Shown here: positions 1 through 9,590 of the stretch, in pieces
Layout of the letters: every line of letters begins with the position of its first letter
Position numbering within the stretch: the first letter of the stretch is position 1
Assembly: GCA_964289745.1 (NCBI GenBank)
Contig: CAXYMM010000002.1
Coordinates: forward strand, 1 to 64,000
Direction: 5' to 3'
Source: Ekhidna sp964289745
GTDB taxonomy: Bacteria; Bacteroidota; Bacteroidia; Cytophagales; Cyclobacteriaceae
DNA length: 64,000 nt
Position numbers and translations under genes: made by a program
The notes under the pieces: generated by a model
Seen by the model: the letters and a program-made list of their open reading frames with translations, nothing else
What the model was told of the DNA's origin: nothing
Database searches by the model: none

Positions 1-314
1 CCAAACCAGAAATCCCCGTCATCTTCGATGGTAGCTCTGGCATTAGACTCGTGAGGTGAGCCATCGGCATTTAGTACTTCACACATTACTAAGTATCCAT
101 TACGTCTTCCGGGATCCTCAATCACTTTGGCAGGTTTCAACAAGCAGTCTGACGCATCTCCGGTAGCTTGCCCGGTAGATGATCCATCGAAAGACCACAT
201 AGGTGCGTCTTCAAGCTTGCCACTGAACCCTTCTCTTACTAATGTTTTACTTCTAAGCATCGGTGTAGGTCTGTTACCATCTAACCAGATGTACTCTAAT
301 TTACTTTTTGCCAT
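1..314 (-). CDS. Glutamine synthetase type II (GSII), N-terminal part, cut by window edge
   Basis: Makes glutamine from glutamate, ammonia and ATP in the cytoplasm. Only the first 104 or so residues are in the window. The translation opens MAKSKLEYIWLDGNRPTP and continues with the beta-grasp landmarks WSFDGSSTGQA and LVMCEVLNADG, which match the eukaryotic-like GSII family rather than the long GSI/GSIII enzymes. The start is the ATG whose complement lies at 312-314; it gives the usual GSII N-terminus with no extra sequence. It lies downstream of an ammonium transporter on the same strand, so uptake and assimilation of ammonium are probably co-expressed. The catalytic half is outside the window and cannot be checked. 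Confidence 0.9.
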   Translation of the reverse strand, partial: MAKSKLEYIWLDGNRPTPMLRSKTLVREGFSGKLEDAPMWSFDGSSTGQATGDASDCLLKPAKVIEDPGRRNGYLVMCEVLNADGSPHESNARATIEDDGDFWF

Positions 315-406
315 TTTTAATTTAAAATTTAAAAGAATTTAAAAATATGTATGATCTTCTGGAAGTTAAGACGATCAAACTTAGTTTTTATAAAAATATT
401 AAATGA

Positions 407-736
407 TTAAAAAGCATAAATTGCCGCTAGTACGAATGACGATAATGAGCTAGCTTTATCGATAGCCTCAAGGTTCGTTTCATCCCAATCCGTTATGCTA
501 AGATCATCTTCGCTAAATATGTTGAATCTAACTTCAGGGATGGATATAAAGACTCTATCCGTATCTATTGTATTCAATGAGTTGATATTTGTTCTGAAGT
601 AAGAATCTATTAATCTAGAAATCTTAAGAGGCGAAGAAGTTTTTTCTTCGTGACCAAAACTTACGCCTTGGAATGCCATTAATATTGAAGCAATCAATGC
701 TGTTTTAATCATTGAATTTACATTCGTTCTTTTCAT
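407..736 (-). CDS. Small exported protein of unknown function
   Basis: I do not recognise a family. Starting at the ATG ending at 736 gives 109 residues: a signal peptide (positive MKRTNVNSMIK, hydrophobic TALIASILMAFQGVSFG, probable cleavage after SFG) followed by a short acidic domain rich in Asp, Ser and Ile. An upstream in-frame ATG at 811 would add 25 residues that spoil the signal peptide, so the shorter start is preferred; 712 is another option. It sits between the ammonium transporter and glutamine synthetase on the same strand, so it may be part of a nitrogen-responsive operon. That role is inferred from position only. It could be a periplasmic or secreted peptide. Confidence 0.55.
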   Translation of the reverse strand: MKRTNVNSMIKTALIASILMAFQGVSFGHEEKTSSPLKISRLIDSYFRTNINSLNTIDTDRVFISIPEVRFNIFSEDDLSITDWDETNLEAIDKASSLSSFVLAAIYAF

Positions 737-834
737 TATTAGGTTTTTAAGCAATTTGATATAGAATAGGGGATAATGGTTCCTGCATCTTGAGTTCCAA
801 ATTGCTGACAAAGGCGTCTTATTTTTTAAATCGA

Positions 835-2199
835 TTATTCAGAAACGATCGTGTAACCTCTAATTCCGTGCTCGTGGCTATCTAGCCCTTCCTTCTCGTG
901 CTCTTCACTTACTCGAATTCCAATTGTGTACTTTAATACTAAGAAGATGATTGATGCACAAGTAAAAGCAGCTATTCCACAAACAAGCACACCGTAAAGT
1001 TGCGTCATAAAAGAGTGCTCTTCATTGGTAGAGAAAATTCCAACGGCTAAAGTGCCCCAGATACCACAAGTAAGGTGAACAGAAACGGCTCCTACTACAT
1101 CATCTAGATTGAATTTATCAAGCGTGATAGCGGAAAGTACCACTAAGATTCCAGCGATAGTTCCAACTACGATAGCATTGCCAGGGTCGATTACATCAGC
1201 TCCAGCAGTGATGCCTACTAAGCCTGCTAGAATTCCATTCAGCACCATGCCAAGGTCTAGCCTTTTAAATACTGCATAACCTGTGATATATCCAGCAAAT
1301 CCACCTGCGCATGCAGCGAGCGATGTAGTGACGAGTACAAATGAAACCAAGCCAGGATCAGCAGATAAAACAGACCCTCCATTAAATCCAAACCATCCTA
1401 ACCATAGAAGGAATACTCCGATTACGGCCAAGGGAACGCTAGATCCTGGCTTATCAACTACTTTACCATCTACATATTTACCAAGGCGTGGCCCCAAGAT
1501 GATAATACCTGCTAAGGCTCCCCATCCACCTACAGAGTGAACCAGAGTAGAACCTGCAAAGTCGTAGAATCCCCAATCATCAAGGACACCACCACCCCAC
1601 TTCCAGCTGCCGATGATTGGATAAACCAACCCTACAAAGATCAGCGTGAATAGCAGGTAAGCATTTAATTTTATCCTTTCCGCTACCGCTCCTGAGACAA
1701 TGGTTGCTGACGTTGCTGCGAACATTGCCTGGAACAAGAAGTCTGTCCAGTAGGTCATGCCGCCATTCATGTAGCCTACCGTATTGTCTGCAGTACCAGA
1801 TGTTTCCAATCCGAAACCAGCAAAACCAAACCATCCAGGTGCTTCAAAACTAGGATACATCAGGTTGAAACCTACTATCGCATACGTAAGAATACCGATA
1901 ATAGGTGTTAAAGTATTTTTGAAGAGGATGTTGACAGTATTTTTAGACTGTCCAAACCCTGACTCTACACCAGCAAAGCCAAGATGCATAATGAAGACAA
2001 GTGCAGTCGCCACCATCATCCATACATTGTTTGTGGTCAATAGATTATCTCCTAACTGTGCTAAAACATCAGCTGAGACCTCTGCTTCTGCTGAATTTTC
2101 CATAACAGGTACAGTCACTTTTTCCACAACCATTACAGAATCTATCTTGGTAGAGTCCTGAATCGTAGCAAGTCGTTTAGTTATGTCAAGTACTTTCAT
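835..2199 (-). CDS. amt: Ammonium transporter, Amt/MEP/Rh family
   Basis: Inner-membrane channel that brings ammonium into the cell. The 454-residue protein has about eleven hydrophobic segments beginning near residue 60. The family signature lies at 213-216 (DFAG), and the two pore histidines of the family are visible as His221 in LVHSVGG and His375 in SVHLTCGIWG. GFNLMYP and GWFGFNGG are further conserved helices. The N-terminus is unusual: about 55 residues rich in Val, Glu and Ser precede the first membrane helix, longer than the usual short signal-like region, so a later start is possible although no good internal ATG is obvious. The small exported protein and GSII follow downstream, forming a nitrogen-assimilation cluster. 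No P-II gene is visible here. Confidence 0.95.
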   Translation of the reverse strand: MKVLDITKRLATIQDSTKIDSVMVVEKVTVPVMENSAEAEVSADVLAQLGDNLLTTNNVWMMVATALVFIMHLGFAGVESGFGQSKNTVNILFKNTLTPIIGILTYAIVGFNLMYPSFEAPGWFGFAGFGLETSGTADNTVGYMNGGMTYWTDFLFQAMFAATSATIVSGAVAERIKLNAYLLFTLIFVGLVYPIIGSWKWGGGVLDDWGFYDFAGSTLVHSVGGWGALAGIIILGPRLGKYVDGKVVDKPGSSVPLAVIGVFLLWLGWFGFNGGSVLSADPGLVSFVLVTTSLAACAGGFAGYITGYAVFKRLDLGMVLNGILAGLVGITAGADVIDPGNAIVVGTIAGILVVLSAITLDKFNLDDVVGAVSVHLTCGIWGTLAVGIFSTNEEHSFMTQLYGVLVCGIAAFTCASIIFLVLKYTIGIRVSEEHEKEGLDSHEHGIRGYTIVSE

Positions 2200-2652
2200 T
2201 ATAAAAATCGCATGTTAATTCCCCTAGCGCATTCAATTGCTTAAACCGGAGATACATTAATTTTGGGCTAAGGCGAGTAGCAAAAATGTTTTTGATATCA
2301 GTAAAACGCAAATTATCTGATAAATACTTAACGCAATTTTGAAATTTTATGAAATATTTAATTTTTGATCTATTTTTTTTCAAAATTGAATTTTATTCTA
2401 TGATTAAGATGTAATGTTTTTATGTTTTTACTGCATAGAAATTTAGCTTTATCATTTAATAAAGAATATTATTTTTCTTATTTCCTATTAAATCGAATAT
2501 TAATTTTACTAATCTCAAGCGATAGAAAATTTGGATTTAAAAAATAGTGATTACAAAACGGGGCGACTCTGTTTATTTTGTTCAAACTAATAATATATTC
2601 TTAAGGAAGTTAATACCTTAAAAGAGATTACAGGGTGCACTAATTTCAAATC
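2200..2652. other. Intergenic region between divergent genes
   Basis: About 450 AT-rich bases separate the amt start from the oxidoreductase start, so it must hold two outward-facing promoters. I see no convincing gene, hairpin or repeat. The short reading frame at 2186-2383 on the minus strand has no protein-like composition and overlaps the amt start. Confidence 0.5.
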
Positions 2653-5517
2653 ATGAACTGGGAAAAGTTAGAAAAGTCTTTAGAAGGGGACTTACACATA
2701 AATGAATCGATCAAAAAAATCTATGCAACAGATGCCTCCGCATATAGAGAAGTACCGCAGGCTGTTGCCTTACCCAAAAACGAAAATGACCTGAAGCAAC
2801 TTATTAAGTTTGCTAGGGATAACAATACAGCCCTTATTCCAAGAACGGCTGGCACGTCATTAGCTGGTCAGGTAGTTGGAAATGGAATTGTTGTAGATGT
2901 ATCAAAACATTTTACTAAAGTCTTAGAGCTAAATACAAAGGAAGAGTACGTATGGGTTCAGCCAGGGGTAGTAAGGGACGAGCTAAATAGGATGCTGGCA
3001 CCACATGGTTTCTTTTTTGCGCCGGAAACCTCTACCGCAAATCGTGCTATGATCGGCGGAATGATCGGAAATAACTCCTGTGGGTCTAATTCTCTGGTGT
3101 ACGGGAGTACTCGTGAGCACCTTCTGGAAGTAAAAGCCCTATTGACTGATGGGACTTCGGCTCATTTTAAGGAGAATAATACGCTAAAAGGTTCTGGCAA
3201 TCTGGAAGAAAGCATTTATAAAAATATTACTGAAATTCTTCGAAATCAGGAGAATATACATCGAATACAAAAGGAGTTTCCAAAACCCAATATCCCACGG
3301 AGGAATACAGGCTATGCACTTGATCTTTTAGCAGAAATGCAGCCTTTCAATCCTAATGGTCAGCCGTTTAACTTTTGCTCATTAATTGCAGGGTCTGAGG
3401 GAACTTTAGCTTTTGTAACGTCCGCCAAATTAAAACTTACCCGACTCCCTGGAGATCATAAGCGACTTGTGTGTATCCACTGCAAGACAATAGATGAGGC
3501 TTTACAAGCAAATTTGGTCGCGCTCCAGTATAGCCCACACGCCTGTGAATTGATGGATAATTACATTCTAGAGGCTACCGCAAGAAATCGTGAGCAGGCT
3601 GAAAACAGATATTTTGTTGAGGGAGACCCAAAAGCTATTCTTGTCGTAGAAATAATTAAAGATACGGAAGATTCGGCCGATTTGGTGGTTCTTAACTTAC
3701 TCGCAGAGCTTGACCAAAAGGGTTTAGGATACGCTTATCCCATCGTTAAGGGAGCAGATATTAAGAAAGTGTGGTCGCTTCGTAAAGCAGGTTTAGGACT
3801 ACTTTCGAATATTCCAGGAGACACAAAACCTGCCCCTGTCATCGAAGATACAGCGGTAGATGTCCATGAACTGCCAAATTATGTTGCAGACTTCAACGAG
3901 ATACTTCATCGGCATCATTTGTACTGTGTTCACTATGCACATGCAGGTTCTGGCGAACTACATCTTCGACCCTATCTGAACTTAAAAACAGAAGAAGGGC
4001 TAAAACTCTTTAGAACTATAGCCCAAGAAATTGCTGATCTGGTAAAAAAATATGATGGATCTCTTTCTGGTGAACACGGGGATGGTCGCCTGCGAGGCGA
4101 ATTTATTCCGCAGATGATTGGAGCGAAAAACTATCAACTTCTCAGGTCTATCAAAAAGGCATGGGATCCTCAAAATATCTTCAACCCTGGTAAAATAGTA
4201 GATACAGCTCCTATGGATTCTTTTCTTCGTTATGAAGAGAACCAAGAAACACGGTTGTTTGATACAGCACTCGACTTTTCTGAAGACCATGGAATACTCC
4301 GATCTGCTGAACTTTGTAACGGTTCGGGCGATTGTAGAAAATCTGAACTGACAGCAGGCATAATGTGTCCTAGCTATCAGGCTACGCGTAATGAAAAAGA
4401 TACCACGCGAGCGAGAGCCAATATTCTGCGCGAAATGCTCACTCGCTCCGAAAAACCAAATCCGTTTGCAGAACCTGCAATAAAAGAAGTGCTAGACCTG
4501 TGCCTATCCTGCAAAGGCTGTAAGAAGGAATGCCCTTCGAACGTGGATATGGGCAAATTAAAAGCGGAATGGCAATACCAGTCTTACAAGGACAAAAAGC
4601 CATCATGGCGTACTCAATTCATCGCCCATTACACTAAGGGCATCTCCGCATTCGAGTCTGTTCCTTGGGCTTACAACCTAACCCGGAATTTACCTAAACC
4701 ATTACTTGGGCTTGCCGCTCAGAGATCCATTCCGAAGATGTCTTCCATTTCGCTTAGAAAGTGGTTTAACAAAGAGTTTCGCTCTCTTCAAAGAACACCC
4801 AAAAAGAAAATCTACTTTTTCTTTGATGAATTTACAAACTATCTGGATGTAGCCATCGGCAAAAAGGCGATTATGCTTTTAGATCGCATGGGGTACGAAG
4901 TGGTAGCTTTAGACCATGCCCCAAGCGGACGTGCCTATCTGTCGAAGGGGTTTCTTGATGAGGCAAAAAGTTATGCTGAAAAAAATGTGAATACTTTTTC
5001 AGACTTAATTTCGGCCGATACACCACTCATTGGGGTGGAGCCTTCTGCAATTCTCACTTTTCGAGATGAATACCCAGACCTACTTAGGGAGGAACTCCAG
5101 CAAAAAGCTAAAGACCTAGCTAATAATACTTTTACCATAGAAGAATTTCTAGCCTATGAGTTGAATGTAGGAACTCTGAAAGCTGAAGACTTCCCGAATG
5201 ATAAAAAGAAAATTTTGATTCATGGCCACTGCCATCAAAAGGCACTTTCCTCCATGGTACATACGAAGAAGGTATTGAAGGCTGCACCTAACTTTGATGT
5301 GCAGCTCATCCCAAGTGGGTGTTGCGGTATGGCAGGTTCTTTTGGCTATGAAAAAGAACATTATGACGTTTCTATGAAAGTAGGAGAGCTGGTTCTTTTT
5401 CCGAAAGTAAGAGAAGCAGATCAAGAGACAATCATACTAGCTTCAGGAACCTCTTGTCGTCATCAAATTCTGGATGGTACAGGTAGAGTAGCTAAACACA
5501 TCGTGGAAATACTATGA
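2653..5517 (+). CDS. FAD-linked oxidase / Fe-S protein (D-lactate or glycolate dehydrogenase type)
   Basis: Predicted membrane-associated flavin dehydrogenase that oxidises a 2-hydroxy acid such as D-lactate or glycolate. The 954 residues join what GlcD and GlcF do separately. The FAD_binding_4 domain covers about 20-270 with PRTAGTSLAGQ (63-73), GGMIGNNSCGSNS and GSEGTLAF. The FAD-oxidase C-terminal domain follows, ending in SGEHGDGRLRGEFI. The ferredoxin-like part has one cysteine group at C555, C561 and C572 and a CxxCxxCxxxC group from C617 (CLSCKGCKKECP). The C-terminal CCG domain has HGHCHQKAL and PSGCCGMAGSFG. The length is typical of this fused class. It appears to be a single-gene unit. 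The exact substrate cannot be read from sequence. Confidence 0.92.
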   Translation: MNWEKLEKSLEGDLHINESIKKIYATDASAYREVPQAVALPKNENDLKQLIKFARDNNTALIPRTAGTSLAGQVVGNGIVVDVSKHFTKVLELNTKEEYVWVQPGVVRDELNRMLAPHGFFFAPETSTANRAMIGGMIGNNSCGSNSLVYGSTREHLLEVKALLTDGTSAHFKENNTLKGSGNLEESIYKNITEILRNQENIHRIQKEFPKPNIPRRNTGYALDLLAEMQPFNPNGQPFNFCSLIAGSEGTLAFVTSAKLKLTRLPGDHKRLVCIHCKTIDEALQANLVALQYSPHACELMDNYILEATARNREQAENRYFVEGDPKAILVVEIIKDTEDSADLVVLNLLAELDQKGLGYAYPIVKGADIKKVWSLRKAGLGLLSNIPGDTKPAPVIEDTAVDVHELPNYVADFNEILHRHHLYCVHYAHAGSGELHLRPYLNLKTEEGLKLFRTIAQEIADLVKKYDGSLSGEHGDGRLRGEFIPQMIGAKNYQLLRSIKKAWDPQNIFNPGKIVDTAPMDSFLRYEENQETRLFDTALDFSEDHGILRSAELCNGSGDCRKSELTAGIMCPSYQATRNEKDTTRARANILREMLTRSEKPNPFAEPAIKEVLDLCLSCKGCKKECPSNVDMGKLKAEWQYQSYKDKKPSWRTQFIAHYTKGISAFESVPWAYNLTRNLPKPLLGLAAQRSIPKMSSISLRKWFNKEFRSLQRTPKKKIYFFFDEFTNYLDVAIGKKAIMLLDRMGYEVVALDHAPSGRAYLSKGFLDEAKSYAEKNVNTFSDLISADTPLIGVEPSAILTFRDEYPDLLREELQQKAKDLANNTFTIEEFLAYELNVGTLKAEDFPNDKKKILIHGHCHQKALSSMVHTKKVLKAAPNFDVQLIPSGCCGMAGSFGYEKEHYDVSMKVGELVLFPKVREADQETIILASGTSCRHQILDGTGRVAKHIVEIL

Positions 5518-5684
5518 ATTTAACTTAGGACTCCTTGCTACATCAAGAAGATAGCAGTTTCCCAACCGAACTTTGAGAACAAACCAACTTATGATTTTTG
5601 ACCCGTCACAATATCCCCAATTTTTCCTGTGAGTGTTTACTCTGCCAAAGGGAGACCAATAATAAGAAACTATAGAAACCCTCT

Positions 5685-8123
5685 TTACTTGATCATAACT
5701 TTCTTGCTTTCCATACCTACCGCTACCACTATGAGCAGAATAACTATGATCGATCCCACCCACATGACAGCATTACCTATATAATAGGAATTGGGTCTGA
5801 ATGAAAATTCAATGGTATGATTTCCTGAGGGGATATTGATCCCTCTCAAGATATAATTTACTCGCTCAATTGGAATAGGTTCACCGTCTATTGTTGCGTT
5901 CCAGCCTTTAGGATAGTAGACTTCCGAAAATACAGCGAAACCATCCCCTGAATTAGAAGAGCTGTATTTCAAAAAATTCGGCGTGTATTCTTCTAGCTTA
6001 ATTGTGCCAACCACATAACCTTCTTGATCTTTTTTCTCTGAAATAGCCGTTTTGCTCAAATCCTTCTCACCAATGGCTTGAATAGCTTCATCAGCACTAT
6101 TTACCCGATATACCTTTTCGACAAACCATGCGTTTCCTAACGCACTGGTATTATTTATAACAGCATTTGAAGTATTTCCTACTTTTATGTATTTAGTATT
6201 TAGCATGTTCATGACAGGGCTTCCCGAGAAGTCTAAAGCCTTATTTCGAATTTGTGCAACGGCATCTTGCAGCTCGGCTCCTAGGTGGTATTCTATCAGA
6301 TCCTGATATCTTCTAAGTTTAGCTCCATGATATCCGCCTATAGATGAATGATAATAGCTTGTTGTCGCATCGTTAAACACATTCTTTGTTAAATTGACCA
6401 CTCGATGATGGCTGACATCCTGAATCATTTTTTTATCGGCCTCATCTGCTTGGAATGACTGAATATTTTTTTGATCTGAGAATTTTGAACTGTCGATATA
6501 ATTCTTCCCAATGGTGAAAAGGTCGAAAAATACAAGTACCCCTAAGCTAACGAAAGTTGTGGTGTAGCCAATTTTCTTTCGAATAAAGAAATAAATTGTA
6601 ACTACCGCCAGCAGAACCAAGAAAATGGACCTAAAAGCACTGCCTTTGAACATCGATATTCGTTGTTTTACCACGGCGTCGATCACTACTTGATGACCAA
6701 GGGCTGTATCATTTGGTGCATTGAATTTCATCATGCTAGAGAATAGAAGTAGCAGAACTAGAATTCCCAATGTAATAGCACCTGACTTTATCAAGATTTT
6801 CATATCAGGCTTCTTTAAGAATTCTGAGAGACCTATAAATCCAAAAAGCGGAATGCAGAGCAACGGTATAACTAGCGTCATCGAAACTGTCCTAAACTTG
6901 TTATAAAGCGGGAAGTGGTCGAACATAAAATAATTGAAGGCTTCAAAGTTTTTCCCCCAAGAGAGCATAAATCCAAGAATTATGGCAGAGACAAGCCACC
7001 ATTTAAGCGATCCTTTCACAATGAAAAGAGCCAAAATAAAAAAGAAGATCACAAGAATTCCTACATAAATGGGGCCACTGGTAAAGGGTTGATCGCCCCA
7101 ATATGTTGGTACGGCTTTGCTAAAATTTTTAATCTGATTGCGATCAGCTCCTGCTTTTTTTAACTCTTCAGCAAACGTAGATTTCATTCCAACGTTTTCG
7201 TGTGAGCTGCCTCCATAAAAATAAGGAATCATAAAGGTAAAAGTCTCCATTACGCCGTTGCTCCATGCAAAGGCATAGTCTTTTTCCAAGCCTCCTAAAG
7301 AACTTTCTTTACTAGAAGAATTTAACTCCTTTTTCCCCCTGATTGAATACGGGCTATATTCTGCGGCAACCCAAACTTTTCCAAGGTTAGCACTTATACC
7401 TAAAATGCCTGCTAAGGCAATAAATGCTGTGGTTTTAGCAAAGGCGGGAAGTGTTTTGTTTCTAATAGCCTCAATGAGATATACAATCCAGAAAATCACC
7501 AGAATTAGGAAAAGATAGTAGGTAATTTGCATATGGTTGCTACGGATTACTAAAGCTAAAGCTGCGGCTGTCGTTGAAATACCAATTAGTATTTTATTCC
7601 TGACTATTAATAATATCCCTGTAATTACGAATGGCATAAACGCCATAGCGGATACCTTCCAATTGTGACCTGCTTCTATGCTTACAATGAAAAATGAATT
7701 AAGAGCGTATGCAATTGCACCCGTCAGAGCCAAATACGGATTGACTTGGTAGGCCAATAGCATCAGGTAAAAACAAAGCATGGCAAGAAAGGTGTACCGA
7801 GCTGGAGATGGTAGGTACAAAGACATCAATTCAAGCACATGCCTTAGTAAGTCTCCACTCCAATAGGTGCTGACAAAATAGGCTGGCATACCGCCAAACA
7901 TGGAGTTAGTCCAGAGTGCTTCCTTTCCCGTTTCTTTTCTAAAATCGCTGACTTCCTGTGCCGATGAAACCCCTTGGATAATGTCATTTTGAGTCATCAC
8001 TTTTCCTCCGAAGACAACTGGATGGAAAAAAATAATTGTAATACCAAGAAATACAGTAATGGCTATCAGGTGAGGTAAAATTTTATTAAACGAGATTTTC
8101 ATATTCTTAAATGAGTTAGTCAA
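5685..8123 (-). CDS. YfhO family multi-pass membrane protein
   Basis: The 812-residue protein has an N-terminal anchor, about a dozen predicted transmembrane helices, and a soluble C-terminal domain ending in a final helix. Landmarks of the YfhO family are the early DIIQGVSSAQE region, LWTNSMFGGMPAY, and YYPKGWNATIDGEP near the C-terminus. YfhO proteins are GT-C-fold-like membrane proteins linked in Gram-positives to glycosylation of lipoteichoic acid; in Bacteroidota the role is unknown, so sugar transfer at the cell surface is only an inference. An internal ATG at 8102 (MKISFNKILPHL) is an equally good start. The gene stands alone between convergent and divergent neighbours. Confidence 0.85.
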   Translation of the reverse strand: MTNSFKNMKISFNKILPHLIAITVFLGITIIFFHPVVFGGKVMTQNDIIQGVSSAQEVSDFRKETGKEALWTNSMFGGMPAYFVSTYWSGDLLRHVLELMSLYLPSPARYTFLAMLCFYLMLLAYQVNPYLALTGAIAYALNSFFIVSIEAGHNWKVSAMAFMPFVITGILLIVRNKILIGISTTAAALALVIRSNHMQITYYLFLILVIFWIVYLIEAIRNKTLPAFAKTTAFIALAGILGISANLGKVWVAAEYSPYSIRGKKELNSSSKESSLGGLEKDYAFAWSNGVMETFTFMIPYFYGGSSHENVGMKSTFAEELKKAGADRNQIKNFSKAVPTYWGDQPFTSGPIYVGILVIFFFILALFIVKGSLKWWLVSAIILGFMLSWGKNFEAFNYFMFDHFPLYNKFRTVSMTLVIPLLCIPLFGFIGLSEFLKKPDMKILIKSGAITLGILVLLLLFSSMMKFNAPNDTALGHQVVIDAVVKQRISMFKGSAFRSIFLVLLAVVTIYFFIRKKIGYTTTFVSLGVLVFFDLFTIGKNYIDSSKFSDQKNIQSFQADEADKKMIQDVSHHRVVNLTKNVFNDATTSYYHSSIGGYHGAKLRRYQDLIEYHLGAELQDAVAQIRNKALDFSGSPVMNMLNTKYIKVGNTSNAVINNTSALGNAWFVEKVYRVNSADEAIQAIGEKDLSKTAISEKKDQEGYVVGTIKLEEYTPNFLKYSSSNSGDGFAVFSEVYYPKGWNATIDGEPIPIERVNYILRGINIPSGNHTIEFSFRPNSYYIGNAVMWVGSIIVILLIVVAVGMESKKVMIK

Positions 8124-8711
8124 ATAAATCCCAATATTAAAGATTCTTTACAACCTAATTAGATTAGCGTTACAATATGCATCAGTTAATTCCGCCTTTG
8201 CCTAAGCGATAGAGGTTATCCCTAAAGATTTCAAAACCTGTAACTACCTTCTCCCCCCTCTTTTTTTGCATTAAAAAAATGATTGGTACTAATCGGTAGA
8301 GTCCTTTTCTAAATTGAGCTATTTTAATGAAAGCAACAATATGAACCTTCTGGCAATATATTTAAGCGTCGTTTGAGTTTTATGATATTTTCCATTCAAT
8401 ATCAAAATGTACAGTTGATGCTTTTTAAGCAATAGAACCAACGATTTCTTATCTCCTTTTATCACGGATTCGATTAAAAGATATCCTGCTGGTCAGTCTT
8501 GTATTCTTCTCAAGACAGATTCCTGAGGGAGTTGCCAGTTTGATTTTCGAAGCTCAAAAGTGCTACAATGAATCACGAAAGTTTTTTCGTTAATGCCCAT
8601 GAAATTACTGAGAAAACTTCTACCATCTTTTGAGAGAAGAGTGCATCAATACCTTACCATTCCCCTATTGAACTAGACAACCTGACCGGATGAATTTTCG
8701 TTTTTTCAACC
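8124..8711. other. Long intergenic region with no recognisable gene
   Basis: About 590 bases upstream of the YfhO gene. Short protein-like stretches occur in several frames (for example EGVASLIFEAQKCYNESRKF near 8528-8590 on the plus strand) but are broken by stops, so this may be remnants of an old gene. I could not assign a family. Confidence 0.35.
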
Positions 8712-8894
8712 ATGCGATTAATTCTTTGGCTTATCCTTTTAGTTTTATGCTGGCCGTTAGCTATTGCCATTTTATTCTTGTATCCTATTATTTGGTTGGT
8801 GTTGCTTCCCTTTCGGATATTGGGTTTTGCCATTGAGGGGGTATTTCAATTTGTAGAAGCCCTTTTTTTACTCCCCTCTAAAATCTTGAGATAA
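8712..8894 (+). CDS. Small hydrophobic membrane protein (60 aa)
   Basis: Sixty residues, almost all hydrophobic: MRLILWLILLVLCWPLAIAI, then LFLYPIIWLVLLPFRILGF, then an amphipathic tail ending LLPSKILR. Two membrane segments are likely. Codon use and the clean start and stop suggest a real gene rather than chance. The stop lies one base from the stop of the convergent SPOR-domain gene. No function is known to me; it could be a membrane-stress or regulatory peptide. Confidence 0.55.
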   Translation: MRLILWLILLVLCWPLAIAILFLYPIIWLVLLPFRILGFAIEGVFQFVEALFLLPSKILR

Positions 8895-8895
8895 A

Positions 8896-9537
8896 TCAGT
8901 ATTGCATGGCCCAAACACCTTCTCCATAAGAGGCATAATCGACCTTGGCGTATTCTGCCTCTTTAATAGAAGCAAAACTGTTTATGCAGACTCGGTGGTA
9001 TAAGATGCCATCCACTATATCTTGAATGATATTTATACTGTTTCCTTCTTTAGCTAATTTGGTGGCAAAATCCATTGCAAGGTCTTTGTCTATACTGCTG
9101 GATACAACGATGTATGATCGTCCTGTGCGATTCAAGATTTCTTCGACAATCCCTGCTGCTTTTTTCAACTCCCATGCCGCAATTTCTTCTAGTCTTGCAT
9201 TGACGAGGGCTAGTTGATCATTTGTATGTTGATCATTCGGGAAAAGTGAGTGTGCCTCCGAATATAACGATTGAGCCAGAGTCCAATCTTTTTCATTAAA
9301 AGTAGAATCAGCTTTAAGTATTAGCTGGTCGAATTTTACTTTTCGATTAGCTAATTCCTCTTGTTTTTTTTGCTCTTCTTCTTCTTTTTGAATTTGCGCT
9401 AGTCGAGCTCTTTCTTTGGCTTCCTGCTCGGGTTTATAAAAAGCAAAATACCAAATACCAGCAGCGAGTAACAAAACACCGAGCACAATGAAAAAAATGA
9501 CGACAAAATTTTTCCCTTTTTTAGATTGCTCTTCCAT
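8896..9537 (-). CDS. Membrane-anchored SPOR-domain-like protein
   Basis: 213 residues: a short cytoplasmic tail (MEEQSKKGK), one transmembrane helix at about 11-31, a charged coiled coil from about 35 to 68 (many Glu, Lys and Gln), a TPR-like helix pair (FNEKDWTLAQSLYSEAHSLF), and a C-terminal domain beginning SYIVVSSSIDKDLAMDFATKL that looks like a SPOR domain. SPOR domains bind denuded peptidoglycan strands at division sites, so a role in septum or wall processing in the periplasm is likely. The SPOR assignment is from pattern, as these domains diverge strongly. It is separated from the serpin gene upstream by about 50 bases, so the two may be transcribed together. Confidence 0.75.
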   Translation of the reverse strand: MEEQSKKGKNFVVIFFIVLGVLLLAAGIWYFAFYKPEQEAKERARLAQIQKEEEEQKKQEELANRKVKFDQLILKADSTFNEKDWTLAQSLYSEAHSLFPNDQHTNDQLALVNARLEEIAAWELKKAAGIVEEILNRTGRSYIVVSSSIDKDLAMDFATKLAKEGNSINIIQDIVDGILYHRVCINSFASIKEAEYAKVDYASYGEGVWAMQY

Positions 9538-9590
9538 TCGCTAAAATTAAAACGCCAAAAGTAACAAAAAGAAAGTAGATCACTTTAGTG

